A stretch of DNA of 64,000 bases, taken from Letharia columbiana (Eukaryota; Ascomycota; Lecanoromycetes; Lecanorales; Parmeliaceae). Below, in pieces: positions 50,901 to 60,835 of this stretch (its first letter is position 1; each line of letters begins with the position of its first letter). Location: positions 186,001-250,000 of the forward strand of contig NW_023501087.1 of NCBI RefSeq assembly GCF_014066305.1. The letters are read 5' to 3'. Position numbers and translations under genes: made by a program. Under the pieces are notes generated by a model. That model was not told where the DNA came from and did not search any database. It saw only the letters and a program-made list of their open reading frames with translations.

Positions 50901-52033
50901 TTGGAGACCCTGCTCAGCTCTTGCCTTTCTTTCAGTCCGGCAGAGCAAACGAGTTTAGGGAGAACGCTACGCTCTCGGTCCTCGCTCTCCTTGAAGAGAA
51001 AAAATATCCGATCCTCCGACTGGTGTTCCAGTATCGGATGGCTCCCGCAATCTCCAAATGGGTATCGGAATTCTTTTACAAGGGATTGTTGAAGAATCAG
51101 AAGTCAGTCCTCATCAACAATTCGGGCTTCGCCAGGTCGCGCATGAGGTATAGAAAAAAATACTATAGAATCGATGGACCAAACGGGGACGGTTCCGAAT
51201 ACTGGATGATCAACGTCGCCAACGGGATCTCGCGGGTGCAGGTCAACAGCACCTCGTTGCAAAATTATGCCAACGCCGATAGGATAGGCACTCTCGTGGA
51301 TCAAACTTTGGCCATGGGGGTGCCCGCGTCTAAGATAACGGTGCTGGTGTACTACACAGGGCAGCTCTCCCTGGTAAGCCACAAGATCCAAGCGACGGCG
51401 GAGGCGAACGGAAGGAACTGGGACCTCAGCGCAGGAAATCAAATCTCCTCCGTCGATTCCTTTCAAGGCGAGGAGAACGAGTTCGTTTTCGTCGATCTCG
51501 TCGTCGCTCACCAACGGCCGGAGAAGACATCAGACGCGGTCAAGGCCGAGGAGAGCGAAGACGACGATGGCTCCGAGGGGTTCAGACGCTCCGGGAGGGT
51601 TACCGCCCACGTCAAGAGCGGCAACCGACTTTGCTGTGCACTTACGCGCGGTAGAAGCTGCGTCGTTGTTGTCTGTCAATTGGCCGCTCTTCTAAGTACG
51701 GTCAAGGCCAAACAGAAGAAGGATCAAGCCGCCGTCAGCGCCATGGCGAGAGACTTCGAGGAACGCAAATTAGTATACAACGACTATACTAGTCTAGACA
51801 CCAGCCCAATTGGCCAAGCGCAGCGTGCTACCTGGACCGAGGCCAGACTTGCCGTTGAGTTGAAGAGGCAGAAGGCGGAGAGTCTTGACTTCCTCAACAC
51901 TCAGTACAGAAAGGTCAAGAAGGCCCGGTACAACGAGGAGTTCCAAGACACAGCCCCCAGGGTGTACCGCACCGCTTCTCGGAGGACCACTCGCCCAAAC
52001 CTGTCTGGAGACGCCGCCGAAGCCGCCGTTTAA
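47962..52033 (+). pseudogene. Hairpin-leader family, copy G: UPF1-like SF1 helicase with N-terminal family domain, frameshifted
   Basis: The start MASSSNRFAALADTPSSSKE follows the leader. The N-terminal ~450 residues are the family region: GALESSLPHVPTQEDN, DEYNCRNIVNPGRRTRCAF, YLYLDAGRYGSASLSLTFRV and HMMTIWLLAYPN. The helicase part shows motif I GPPGTGKTT (about 49920), Walker B as LIEIDESGQLTMAAL (about 50810), FGDPAQLLPF, VFQYRMAPAISK, ISSVDSFQGEENEFVFVDLV and LCCALTRGRS. This is the SF1B order of UPF1/Sen1-type 5'-3' RNA/DNA helicases. Frame breaks: an 8-base insertion (48121-48128), an A run at 48228-48232, a G8 run at 49337-49344, and others near 50140 and 50400. The last 458 codons are open. 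No intron explains the first breaks. Confidence 0.7.
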
Positions 52034-52430
52034 AAATTATAAAAATAAAAAAAAATTTTTTTTTTTAAACAGCCACGACCTACAGGATCCAAAGCAACGA
52101 TCCGCCCTTGTCACCGAGGCGGGCGCGGTCCCTGTCAATGTGGCTGGTCAGACCCAGCGTACGGCGAAGGTTGGGAAGAAGGCGGCAAAGGACGCAGCTC
52201 GGAAGAAGGCTGCTGAGGAGGCTGCCGAGGAGGCTAGGTGAAAGTCCAAAGTGGAAGGGGAAGGGGGAAGGAAGTGGGTAAGGGAAGGGCAAGGGGAAGG
52301 AGGTGCGCGGTGGATAAGTCGGGAAAGGGACGGAAGGCCGGTGGATGGCAAAGGCAGAGGCAAAGGCAAAGGCAAAGGATGTGCCGGTGGAAGTCGGGAA
52401 GAGTGGAGCCTACGGCGATAAACGAGAGTT
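52034..52430 (+). other. A/T tract and purine-rich tail after the helicase frame
   Basis: TAA at 52031 is followed by about 40 bases of pure A/T with A9 and T11 runs, then AAACAG. Next comes a frame rich in Lys, Ala and Glu (KVGKKAAKDAARKKAAEEAA) and a purine-rich repeat of GGAAGG and AGGCAA units to about 52380. It may be a lost or spliced-on basic tail of the helicase gene, with the A/T tract as intron or insertion. Confidence 0.4.
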
Positions 52431-53101
52431 AGTTCTTTAGTCGAGGTCTAATTCCAACCAAAGGACACATATTCACCGTCCGCAACTTCCCCTTATGAAA
52501 AACTGATGCCACGCTAGCCTTTGATATACCCCACTCCTTGGCGACGCACTACCAAATCTTGTGTTTTAGCGAGCTTTAGCGAGCACGCACAGCGCGGAAC
52601 ATCCCTAAAGTACCTTAGAATAAGTGCATTTGGCGTATTCATGATCGTTGCGAATACCTGGCATTAGAAATTTTTCTATCTTTATCTAAAACGACTACTA
52701 TTCAAGGTCGTTCCTTTTCAATCGTTATCCTTTCCTGGCAGCGCTTCCCTGGGGACTTGGAGAAATTGCCTCTACATATGACAAAAAGCGCGGATCTGTT
52801 CTGGTCGATACCCATCAAAATGTGCGCAAATGGAGAAGAGGGAGATGTCTCCCGTCAGGTTTTAGATCTGAAATCCCCTTTGCGCATGGATTTTGCTAGA
52901 TTATCTTACAAGCGGTGCAATCCCAGGAGATCTTTCGATCCTACTAAACTATGATTGCAACCGCAAATCCGTCCCATTTGTATTCAAAGCATTGGTCATG
53001 TTTCCACCAGAAAGCAGCCCCGTTTGATCATTCTGCCCCGAGAACGGAGAAATGAACGGGTCGGGCATCTGTGTGCATTCTTGATTGACGACTGCCTCCA
53101 A
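52431..53101. other. Intergenic region, right edge of the accessory block
   Basis: I see no gene, leader element or strong repeat here. The 3' flank of the M35-like gene begins at its right end. Confidence 0.4.
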
Positions 53102-53854
53102 TCAGCACCCCGACGCCTTCTCATCTCTTCCAGACGAACACTTACAAGCAGCATAGTAAACCGAATTGAACGGATTCTTCACCGACAGGCCGCCCTCGAC
53201 CGGCGTCCAACCCAGACCGACGCAGCTGTTCCAATCCATCACCTCCTTCGGTTCCGTCTGGCCCGTCAAGCCCCCATCCTGCAGGTACAGATGCGCCAGC
53301 TGATGCACCAAATCATAATTCTGGTACTTGACCAAGGGATCTGACCGGCCCAGAAAGACATTATTCTGCACCACTGGACAATATATATCACGCGGCCCAC
53401 CAGGCGTAAAGGACGGCTGGAATCTCATGTTCGGAAAGCTCGGACAGAGGAACACGAGAACCGTATCCTCTGCCCAGAAACTCGTTACTCCAGTCTGACC
53501 ACAACGATCGAGGGGGTCGTATCCGATACCGTACTTCTGCCCCATACCCGCCTTCGCACAGATAAAAACGGGCTCTTGATCCCGTCCTGCAGCTTGAGTG
53601 ACGGGTAGGTGCAGGATGTTAGTCATGAGTTTCTGGAGAAAGGATTTGAAGACGTTAGATTTGTACATAGCGGTGTAGCCATGTTCACTGGAGATACCGC
53701 GCTGGAGGTCGAGAAGAGGACGGATCATGGTTGTTTGGGCGAGGGTGATTGCATATTCGACGGCTGGCTGGCTGTTGTCGCAACTTTCAATCTTGTAGGT
53801 GGAGGCGATGGGAAGGAAGAGAGCGAGGAGATGGCGGATTTGGAGAAGTTTCAT
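53102..53854 (-). CDS. Secreted M35-like (aspzincin-type) protein with HQxxH in place of HExxH, 250 aa
   Basis: A signal peptide is visible (MKLLQIRHLLALFLPIAST). The mature domain has paired cysteines and the C-terminal pattern of fungal M35-like putative peptidases: VHQLAHLYLQ at about residue 192, followed by DWNSCVGLGW and a Tyr-rich VYYAACKCS end. In active zincins the motif is HExxH, with Glu polarising the water. Here it reads H-Q-L-A-H, so both zinc His are kept but the catalytic acid is an amide. A distal Asp for the aspzincin third ligand could be the D of MDWNS. It is either a pseudo-protease or a member of a subfamily with different chemistry. It is a single intact exon. Confidence 0.65.
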   Translation of the reverse strand: MKLLQIRHLLALFLPIASTYKIESCDNSQPAVEYAITLAQTTMIRPLLDLQRGISSEHGYTAMYKSNVFKSFLQKLMTNILHLPVTQAAGRDQEPVFICAKAGMGQKYGIGYDPLDRCGQTGVTSFWAEDTVLVFLCPSFPNMRFQPSFTPGGPRDIYCPVVQNNVFLGRSDPLVKYQNYDLVHQLAHLYLQDGGLTGQTEPKEVMDWNSCVGLGWTPVEGGLSVKNPFNSVYYAACKCSSGRDEKASGC

Positions 53855-54377
53855 TGTCGGTATGGGTCAAGATCTATATCTGTAGAATCCGAGCATGAGA
53901 AGAAGCCAAGACCTTCAACAATAGAGACTGGAGATCAGGGTACATAACACAGCGGGAGTGCGGGCACAACCTAAGGAGATCGCTTCGAAGCGCATAAACG
54001 GTGAGAGTGGATTTGCTCGACCAAGTGCGCACGTTCGAAGGTTGATTGTACCGTCTCGTCTACCCGACGGCGCGTCCCTGTCTGCGGCCGAGTGGTGTGG
54101 GGACGATTCTTCAACCGTGGCATTGAAGAAATCGATGACACAAACGCCGTGAAACGGTTATAAGCGCTTGTACGAGTTGGGATTCAAACTCGACGAGTAG
54201 GCAAGCATCACTTTAGACAGAATGACGAAGGACCGCACGAGTGTTGAGATGCAATAATAATACGCAAGACATGTGCAAATTGTATTCATTCAATGCAAGA
54301 AAACGCTCAATGCTACTGAGATGCAAGGGGGAAAAAGCGCTATATTCAAAGCAAATGCATGCCAAAGGCTAAATTCA
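53855..54377. promoter_or_regulatory. Upstream region of the M35-like gene and 3' flank of the Cys-rich gene
   Basis: It holds the promoter of the secreted M35-like gene. A GTTTGAATCCCAACTC segment near 54177-54192 (minus strand) resembles a tRNA T-arm but lacks the rest of a tRNA. I see no gene. Confidence 0.35.
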
Positions 54378-55538
54378 TCAACCACCTAACCCTCTGCTCC
54401 TGGGATCCACCCGGCCTGGACTTCCAATGTAGGGCTTTGTAGGATCCCATCCGACTTCATCTAGCATATCAGCCAACTGTGTCCCCGGCCTTCCGAGTCC
54501 TCCTCCTGGCGGGCTGTATATCTTGATGCTCTCCATACTCGGCTCGTGTCTCATCCGCGGTGATGGTGACCGCTGATTGACCGGTGTCCGCGGTACGTTT
54601 ACTATGCTCCTGCCAATGCCATCGACGGGCGCGCTGCGAGATCTCACCGTAGATGACCTTGAGAACATGGAGCGCAAAGATTTGCGGGGTTTGGATTCTT
54701 TTCGTAGAAAATCGGCACGTACAGCGTCCATACCCTCAGACTTATAGATAGGGTCGGATATCGAAGCTCGGACATGGGAGAAATCGGGCGAGGTAGGGGA
54801 GGAGGGTTCTTTATGGCGTCGATGGCCGAAGCAACAGAGGAAGGCGACGGTCAGAAGGATGCCAATGGCTAAGCCTGAGAAGAATCCCACCAGGGTACCT
54901 GCAGGGGTAAATTGAGGGCAATGTGCCTGTGGTATTGAGCTGTGGGCGGTTGAAAGATTGGAGGCTATCGAAGTGGCGGTAGCGGACGTGGAAGTTGGTG
55001 ACGTTGTGGCCGATGCGGATGCGGATGAGCTCGAGCTGGTGGTTTTGGGGGAAGAGATTGAAGAGGAGGAAGTAGCTGTGGTCGAAGAGGTCGATGCTGT
55101 GATTGAGGATGTGGTGAGAATACACTGGTCGCTTTGGCAGCTGTAGCCGTTGGGGCAACACCTATTTCCGTTGCAAGATGCCAAAGGACCGCTCAAATCC
55201 GTGCTAAACAGCTGGCTCTCAGGATGTAGAGTTGCATTCTGTTGGGTGATATCGCAGCTGATAGCTGTTATGACGGAACAGGTCTGGCCTGTTGGACAGC
55301 AGATCGCAGACTTCTTGTTGTTGAAGGGGACGCAGGTGCTTGTTGTCGGGCAGCAGAAATTGTCAGGTAGTCCATCCTGGTTGCATGGTGCGAAGCCAGA
55401 GAGGGAACATGTACTGGCTCTTGGTAGGAGCCCCAGAACTTGTGCTGCTTGTTCCGCTGCTGAGAGTGCTGTTGCTGAGGGGACGGTGGTAGAAAGGAGG
55501 CATACTGCCGCCAGTTCGAGAAAGGTCATTCGTCCCAT
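54378..55538 (-). CDS. Cys-rich, Ser/Thr-stalked single-pass membrane protein, 386 aa
   Basis: Domain order: signal peptide (about 1-25, FLELAAVCLLSTTVPSATAL), a Cys-rich head with about 14 Cys in CC and CxxC patterns (NFCCPTTSTCVPF, SAICCPTGQTC, NRCCPNGYSC), a Ser/Thr stalk of ~70 residues likely O-mannosylated, one membrane helix (LVGFFSGLAIGILLTVAFLC) and a basic cytosolic tail rich in Ser-Pro/Arg-Ser sites ending SRGLGG. This is the plan of fungal cell-wall or surface sensors, with the head facing the wall. A role in wall sensing is inference from layout. It is a single exon, and the start at 55538 gives a good signal peptide. Confidence 0.75.
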   Translation of the reverse strand: MGRMTFLELAAVCLLSTTVPSATALSAAEQAAQVLGLLPRASTCSLSGFAPCNQDGLPDNFCCPTTSTCVPFNNKKSAICCPTGQTCSVITAISCDITQQNATLHPESQLFSTDLSGPLASCNGNRCCPNGYSCQSDQCILTTSSITASTSSTTATSSSSISSPKTTSSSSSASASATTSPTSTSATATSIASNLSTAHSSIPQAHCPQFTPAGTLVGFFSGLAIGILLTVAFLCCFGHRRHKEPSSPTSPDFSHVRASISDPIYKSEGMDAVRADFLRKESKPRKSLRSMFSRSSTVRSRSAPVDGIGRSIVNVPRTPVNQRSPSPRMRHEPSMESIKIYSPPGGGLGRPGTQLADMLDEVGWDPTKPYIGSPGRVDPRSRGLGG

Positions 55539-56181
55539 GGTGATTCTGTGTAGTGAGTAGGATATGAAGAAAGTTGAGTAGTCAGTGGCAAGTCCAGTAT
55601 GCCGGTACTATTAGGAATATAGATGGATGAAAGAGAACAGCAGCACAAAGAAGGGCGGAGGCAGATCAAAGGGCGAGATAGAGGGAGAAGAATGGAAGTC
55701 CTATTTAGCACATGCCGTACAAAGACCAAACCATAAACTTTGAACATGAAGGCGAACTAGAGAAGGAACAAGAAGGTGAACATTCGATGGGGAAACGAGG
55801 GTAGCAGCGATTGGGGCATCACTTATGTGCCAAGCAATGAGCTTTACTATGCTCGAGCGAAGCAGGAATAGACTTGAGCCCACGCGCCGAGGTACCCGGA
55901 CCAGAGCACGGGGTAAGGTAGAGCTACTGCATCAGGAGTATGAGTCAAAGCTCGTATCAAGAGGGAGTTCGACGAGTTGGCAGTGGTCACATGAAACAAC
56001 TGACAATGTGCGTCGGCGGCTCTGTGTGAAAGATGAGAGGTTTCCGACTGGGGAAACCAATTGACTGGTGGCGGTAAAACGGCGCTAGTTGGAAAAGGAT
56101 AGCGTCAAACTATTGGAATTCGAATCGTGAGAGAAGTAGAGTAAATTTAGCTCTCTCTGCAACATCACCACTCGATTCCTC
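55539..56181. promoter_or_regulatory. Divergent promoter region
   Basis: It lies between the Cys-rich membrane protein gene (minus) and the mitoribosomal gene (plus). I see no gene or notable repeat. Confidence 0.35.
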
Positions 56182-57245
56182 ATGATATTGTCACCTCTTT
56201 CGCGGCAGCAGACTGCTCTGCGAATATGCCGGCCTCTCATCCAAGTAAGCTTTCGATAACCTGTACAGCGCGACCACAATTCTGACCCAATCCCAGACCC
56301 AATGCCTCTACAACCCCAAAACGCAACGACGGCGTATCCATAATGTGCCCCTGCTTGTCCATGGCGAAGCTTTCAAAACCGATGGCGTACCTGGCATGCT
56401 ATCGAGTGATGCATTCGACTTGGCCTGGCATCAATATCAAGGCCACCTCGTCGACCGCCTTAACAGGCTAACAGCCGGTACATCCTCCCCTGCCTGGATC
56501 TGCTCTACTGGGACCTCGATCACCAACACCTGCTAACCTTATCACTCAGACACTCCATTGGAGAACACCCCCACCAAAGGATCTCGTCCTCGCCCACGCC
56601 CGCCAACCCCACGCCGCCTCCCTCTTCAACCACGCCAGCATGGCTTGGGCCAACCACCAATTTTTCTCCACCCTCTCCCCCAACCCTCCAAAAATGTCCG
56701 CCTTCCTCACATCCAAAATCAGCGACTCCTTCTCCTCCCCCGAATCGCTCCAGAATACCTTCATCGCGACCGCCAACGCCATGTTCGGACCCGGCTTCGT
56801 TTGGCTCGTCCGACACAAATACAGAAACGCTTACCTGATGGAAAACGAACTCTCAATCCTAACGACCTATCTCGCCGGTTCGCCTCTGCCAGGGGCGCAT
56901 TACAGGAGGCAGGAACAGGATCAGAATACCATGATGGCCGCTGGCTCGTTCGGAAGCGCTTCGCTCTTTCCCGGGAAGGAAAGCAAAATCGCGTACGGTG
57001 GAGCGGATATCGATGTCCTGTTGGGGGTGAATACGTGGGAGCATGTTTGGTTGATGAATTATGGTGTCGGAGGGAAGAAGCGGTTTTTGGAGGGGTGGTG
57101 GAACGCGATCGATTGGGATGTGGTGGAGTCGAATTGGCACGATACGAGCAGGGAGAAAAAGACAGAGAACAGAAGGAGTAACCCTCTTGGTCGGCTGGGG
57201 GATGTGGGTAGACGGAAGCAAAGGCCTGTCGACAGTGTATACTAG
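56182..57245 (+). CDS. Mitochondrial small-subunit ribosomal protein with SOD fold (mS42/mS43 type), apparent frameshift
   Basis: Fungal mitoribosomes carry two proteins (Rsm26/Mrp1 type) built on the Fe/Mn superoxide dismutase fold but without its metal chemistry. Exons are 56182-56244, 56297-56477 and 56550-57245, with branch sites before both acceptors. The start MILSPLSRQQTALRICRPLI is a presequence. Family-like text: DAFDLAWHQYQGHLVDRLNR, LFNHASMAWANHQFF, FGPGFVWLV and NTWEHVWLMNYGVGGKKRFL. The two halves join only if one G of AAAGG at 56576-56580 is removed (ENTPTK then DLVLAHARQ). That is either a real +1 frameshift or a base-call error; the rest of the gene looks well kept. Confidence 0.7.
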
Positions 57246-58142
57246 GGAGTGCGCCGGTCTTTGTACAAAGATTCTTTCACGCTATAAATTGCCATTCCTC
57301 ACATGTATCCCGAACACCGTCGCACTTCACTCAGTACAGTAGACGACCCTCGCCTCTGAAAGCCAAATACAATCTCTAAAAGAACACACAGACCATTCGC
57401 AGAAGAGCACCGACCACCTCACCCTCCCTTCCCCACCACTCAACCAACCCATGCAAAACCGACCTCGCAAACTCCTTCCTGTCCGCTCGCTGGGAAGGCA
57501 GCAACACATTCCGCGGCCCAAGAACCGGCACCAGTCCTCATGGTCTGAAGCGCCCGTTCCAGCTCCGTTAACATTGGCCTGCTGAAAGAAAGACCATTGC
57601 ACGCTCATTCGAAGCCACCGGACCTCCTTCGCCATCCATCGGTCTTCCTCGGCAGGGGGATCTTTGAAACGGTTCCACTGCTCACGACACCCGGCTCGTG
57701 TTCGAACATGAGACCGGTTTGAGACTTGAGCAGTGGGAGAACGCAGCATGAGCCATATGAAACGTGCGTAGACAGTTTGAGGAGTGGAATGAGAATTGCG
57801 ACTACGATTGTCGGATGGAATGGCTCTTTTGCACTTTTTCGCGGATAGGAATATGTCGAAGTGACCACGTCACCAAGGTTTGCCAGCATGGGACTCATGG
57901 GAAGACGGGTTCTTCTTGATGAATGATACTGATCTGTATACAGCCCGTACACAAATATACCATATACTCATGCCTGTCTTATCATTGACCATGCTCTCTG
58001 GCGGGGTAAGATAAGAGACGCCAGTAATCGTTACCCGTTGGGCGCCCTGCTCAAAGACCCTATAACTGGTATCAACAGAAAGAGGAACATATGCCCCCCA
58101 TGGTATTCCATTACCCCATTAACCCATGACCCATAATCCAGC
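57246..58142. other. Intergenic region with unsupported minus-strand frames
   Basis: Frames at 57327-57749 and 57605-57952 overlap in different phases and lack domains. They may be a relic (QWNRFKDPPAEEDRWM, then WSFFQQANVN), but I cannot support a gene. Confidence 0.3.
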
Positions 58143-60835
58143 TCACCACTCACTAGGTGGCTGAAAATCCGTGAACCCATGCACCATCGCCCTCCTTCTC
58201 CTGGCAGCTTCTGCAGCACTCTCAGTACTATGCTCTCCACTTCCCTCACTTTTCACTGTACTTCTAACTTCATCCATGTTATTCGCATTCATCTCACTGC
58301 CAATATCCCCCATTCCCACCTCTGGGCCACCACTAGTCGCAACCCACTCCTCAGCTCTTTTCCTCCCGAGGCTAGCATCGTGTGGTTTGGGGCCGGGAGG
58401 GTCCAGGGTAGGATCAGACTCCGAGCTTGCTCCTCGAGTTCTACCATCGCCGTATTGGCCCCATAGGATGGGTTTGTGCGCGTTGGGACGAGCTTTGGGA
58501 AGAACGGGACCCCACGTTTCGGGTATGACCCAGCAATGACTACGCTTGTGCTCGGCTTCTGCTTCGGGCGGGGAGCCTCGCTCGGCCCAGGGTACTACGC
58601 CTTTCATTTGTGGGCAGAGGTGGTATTGCGCGCCTTCTTTGAAACGGAGATTTGGACTGTCGACAGAGATGGTAGCAAGGACCTGTAGAACACCATATAT
58701 AAGGATCCAACGGCCGCGGCGTGCCTCGAACGGGTCAAGAGTCTCCACCTGATCGCTCTGCTCGAAACGTATGAAATTCGTGACGAGGTCGGTGTGCATA
58801 TATTGGTCACGGAGAGTGTAGACATTGCTAGCTTCTGCGTAGGACAGTGCTTTGCGGCGGGATTGAGCCAGTAGGTCTGCGGGCGAGATTGGCTTCTTGA
58901 CAATCCATGTGGATTTAGACTTGGATTGGGTGGGGACCGAGGTGGGCGTGATGGGATAAGGATGAGGGATATGGGGGAAGTCGTTGCGTTTGTCGAAGCC
59001 AAGAAGGATATCGGTGAAAGGAAGCTCGAAAGTATCCGCACGGAAGTTCTGGCCAGATCGGCTGGTGATAGCCCACTTCTGTCCTGGGCGATACTCTGTG
59101 CCATCGAACATCACGTCACGGTCGACCAGGTAATCGTACAAGCCCTCGAAATCATTCTTGAGACGCATGACCGTGTCGCGGGTCAGCCAAATCTGGTCAT
59201 TAGTCGGTGGCCAATGCAGGAAGGCATTCTCGTAGTATTTGCAAAGCCATTTCCTCAGTCGGTCAAAGCAGCCGCGAGTAACGGAAGCCGGAAGAGCAGT
59301 GTGAGGCCACATCTCGCCGAAGTCGAAAGACAGCAGCCACCCTTGAGCCCGGGTGATTCGCTCTTCAATCTCCATGCTCGCGTTCTGCAGGAACATCTTA
59401 GTATGAGGTGTAACGTGACGCCATTCCGGAATCGTCTGAAGGCCCATGTCCAGCATGCCTACACAGTGCACAAAGGCTTCGATGTAGCCTTCTCTCCACT
59501 GCACGCCAGGCGCCTCGCTAAAGGCCAGCAATGAGGCTGCATAGGATGGGTTGTTTCGAACATCATCAAACTTGTGACGGACAATGTAGTCTGTAATCCA
59601 GTCTACCTTGTTGATACTTTTATCCAAATAGTCTGGATACATAACGATACGTTCAGACAGCTTGGTCATTGCCTCATGTAGTGTCGTGCCGACCAAGGCG
59701 CTAGCATCGTACATGACGGCGAAGAAGTTTCGGGTGGTGATGTGCCATATTGTCGAGTGTATTCCAGTCTCTGCTCCCGGCCACGGTATGTAAATCTCAT
59801 GCTGGATGCCACTTGGCGCCCTTTGGACGTGAGGCTTCGAATCGTCAACAGGACGTATGGCATCAATGTCGCCGTCTTCACCGTGAGATCCATACGCATT
59901 GTACATGTCGGCATCTTCTGGCGACTCCTCTCTCAGAGCGTGTTCGTCATTAGGATAAAATTGAGGCCAGCCTTCAGGCTCCGTGACGTTGTACAGCCGG
60001 TCTATGAACGCCTTGGACCCGGATTGCTTGATGATTCGAGAATTGATGCGGAAGGAAGGAGGTGGCTTCGTCCGTGAAGCTTGCATATACATGTAAACGA
60101 ATGTGTCCCCTTTCTCGTCCCACAATTCAGGATTCTGATTCCTGTCAGCGTAAGGTTCACCAATGCGCTTTGGCAAATGCTTACATTCGAGAGAGACTTC
60201 CAGCCCAGCTGAGGCAGCTTTCCACCACCTTCAAATCTCCTAATCTTATGTATGACGGACTCTTGCTGCTGTCTCTGACGTGATGAGGGAGTATGGTGGC
60301 CACTTGAAGAGAGAGTCGCCTGACCCTCTGAGGGAGAAGTGCTCGATGTCAGAGACGGTACAGCATCCACAGAAGGTGTGTAATTCTCGCTCCGATTTGG
60401 GATATCCGAGTTCATGGTAGATGTAAATGGCCGCGGCTTTGGCTTCTCTGCATTGTCCTTCTTCCCTTTGATCAACCCCCCAAGCTTGCCGCGCAGACTC
60501 GAGCTCATGCCATCGAGGTGTGTTCGAAAGTCACTCTTTTCAATTGCTGAAGCAACGATTATTGGGCGAGGCTTCCGCATGTGTGAAGGCATATGAGGAA
60601 GAGGGTATCCATACGTGCTGCTTGTAGAAGATGCTGATCGGCGGCGCGAATTGGAGTGGTGCGAAGACTGGTATGAGGGAGTTGCGGAGAAGTTTGGCCT
60701 GGACGCGGACATTGGTCCGCCAGGATAGCCATAGAAGAAAGGATCATCATGTCCATATTCAGAGTATTCCTTGAATGCTCGTTTATCTGCTTGTTCGAAG
60801 TTTTGCTTGCGCACGTAGGCACTCCTTCCTGACAT
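58143..60835 (-). CDS. DUF8004-type fungal protein, 880 aa
   Basis: Exons 60185-60835 and 58143-60134 join in phase 0 across a 50-nt intron (GTAAGC..CTGAC..CAG). The N-terminal ~210 residues are disordered, Ser/Tyr-rich with HMRKPRPIIVAS and a basic helix. The core begins NPELWDEKGDTFVYMY and contains IWHITTRNFFAVMYDASALV, GYIEAFVHCVGMLDMGL, WLLSFDFGEMWPHTALP and GRWILIYGVLQVLATISVD. I recall these from the fungal DUF8004 family, whose function is unknown. The tail is acidic and ends FTDFQPPSEW. There are no membrane segments. Confidence 0.75.

Noticed and set aside
47781..52400. The helicase copy as a Helitron
   Set aside because: The helicase is UPF1-like, not the Pif1-type Rep-helicase, no HUH Rep motif was seen, and no TC..CTRR ends were found.
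54170..54200. T-arm-like GTTTGAATCCCAACTC on the minus strand, as part of a tRNA
   Set aside because: No matching acceptor stem, D-arm or anticodon arm can be placed around it.
57327..57952. Overlapping minus-strand frames as a gene
   Set aside because: No single frame or splice model gives a coherent protein and no domain is recognisable.
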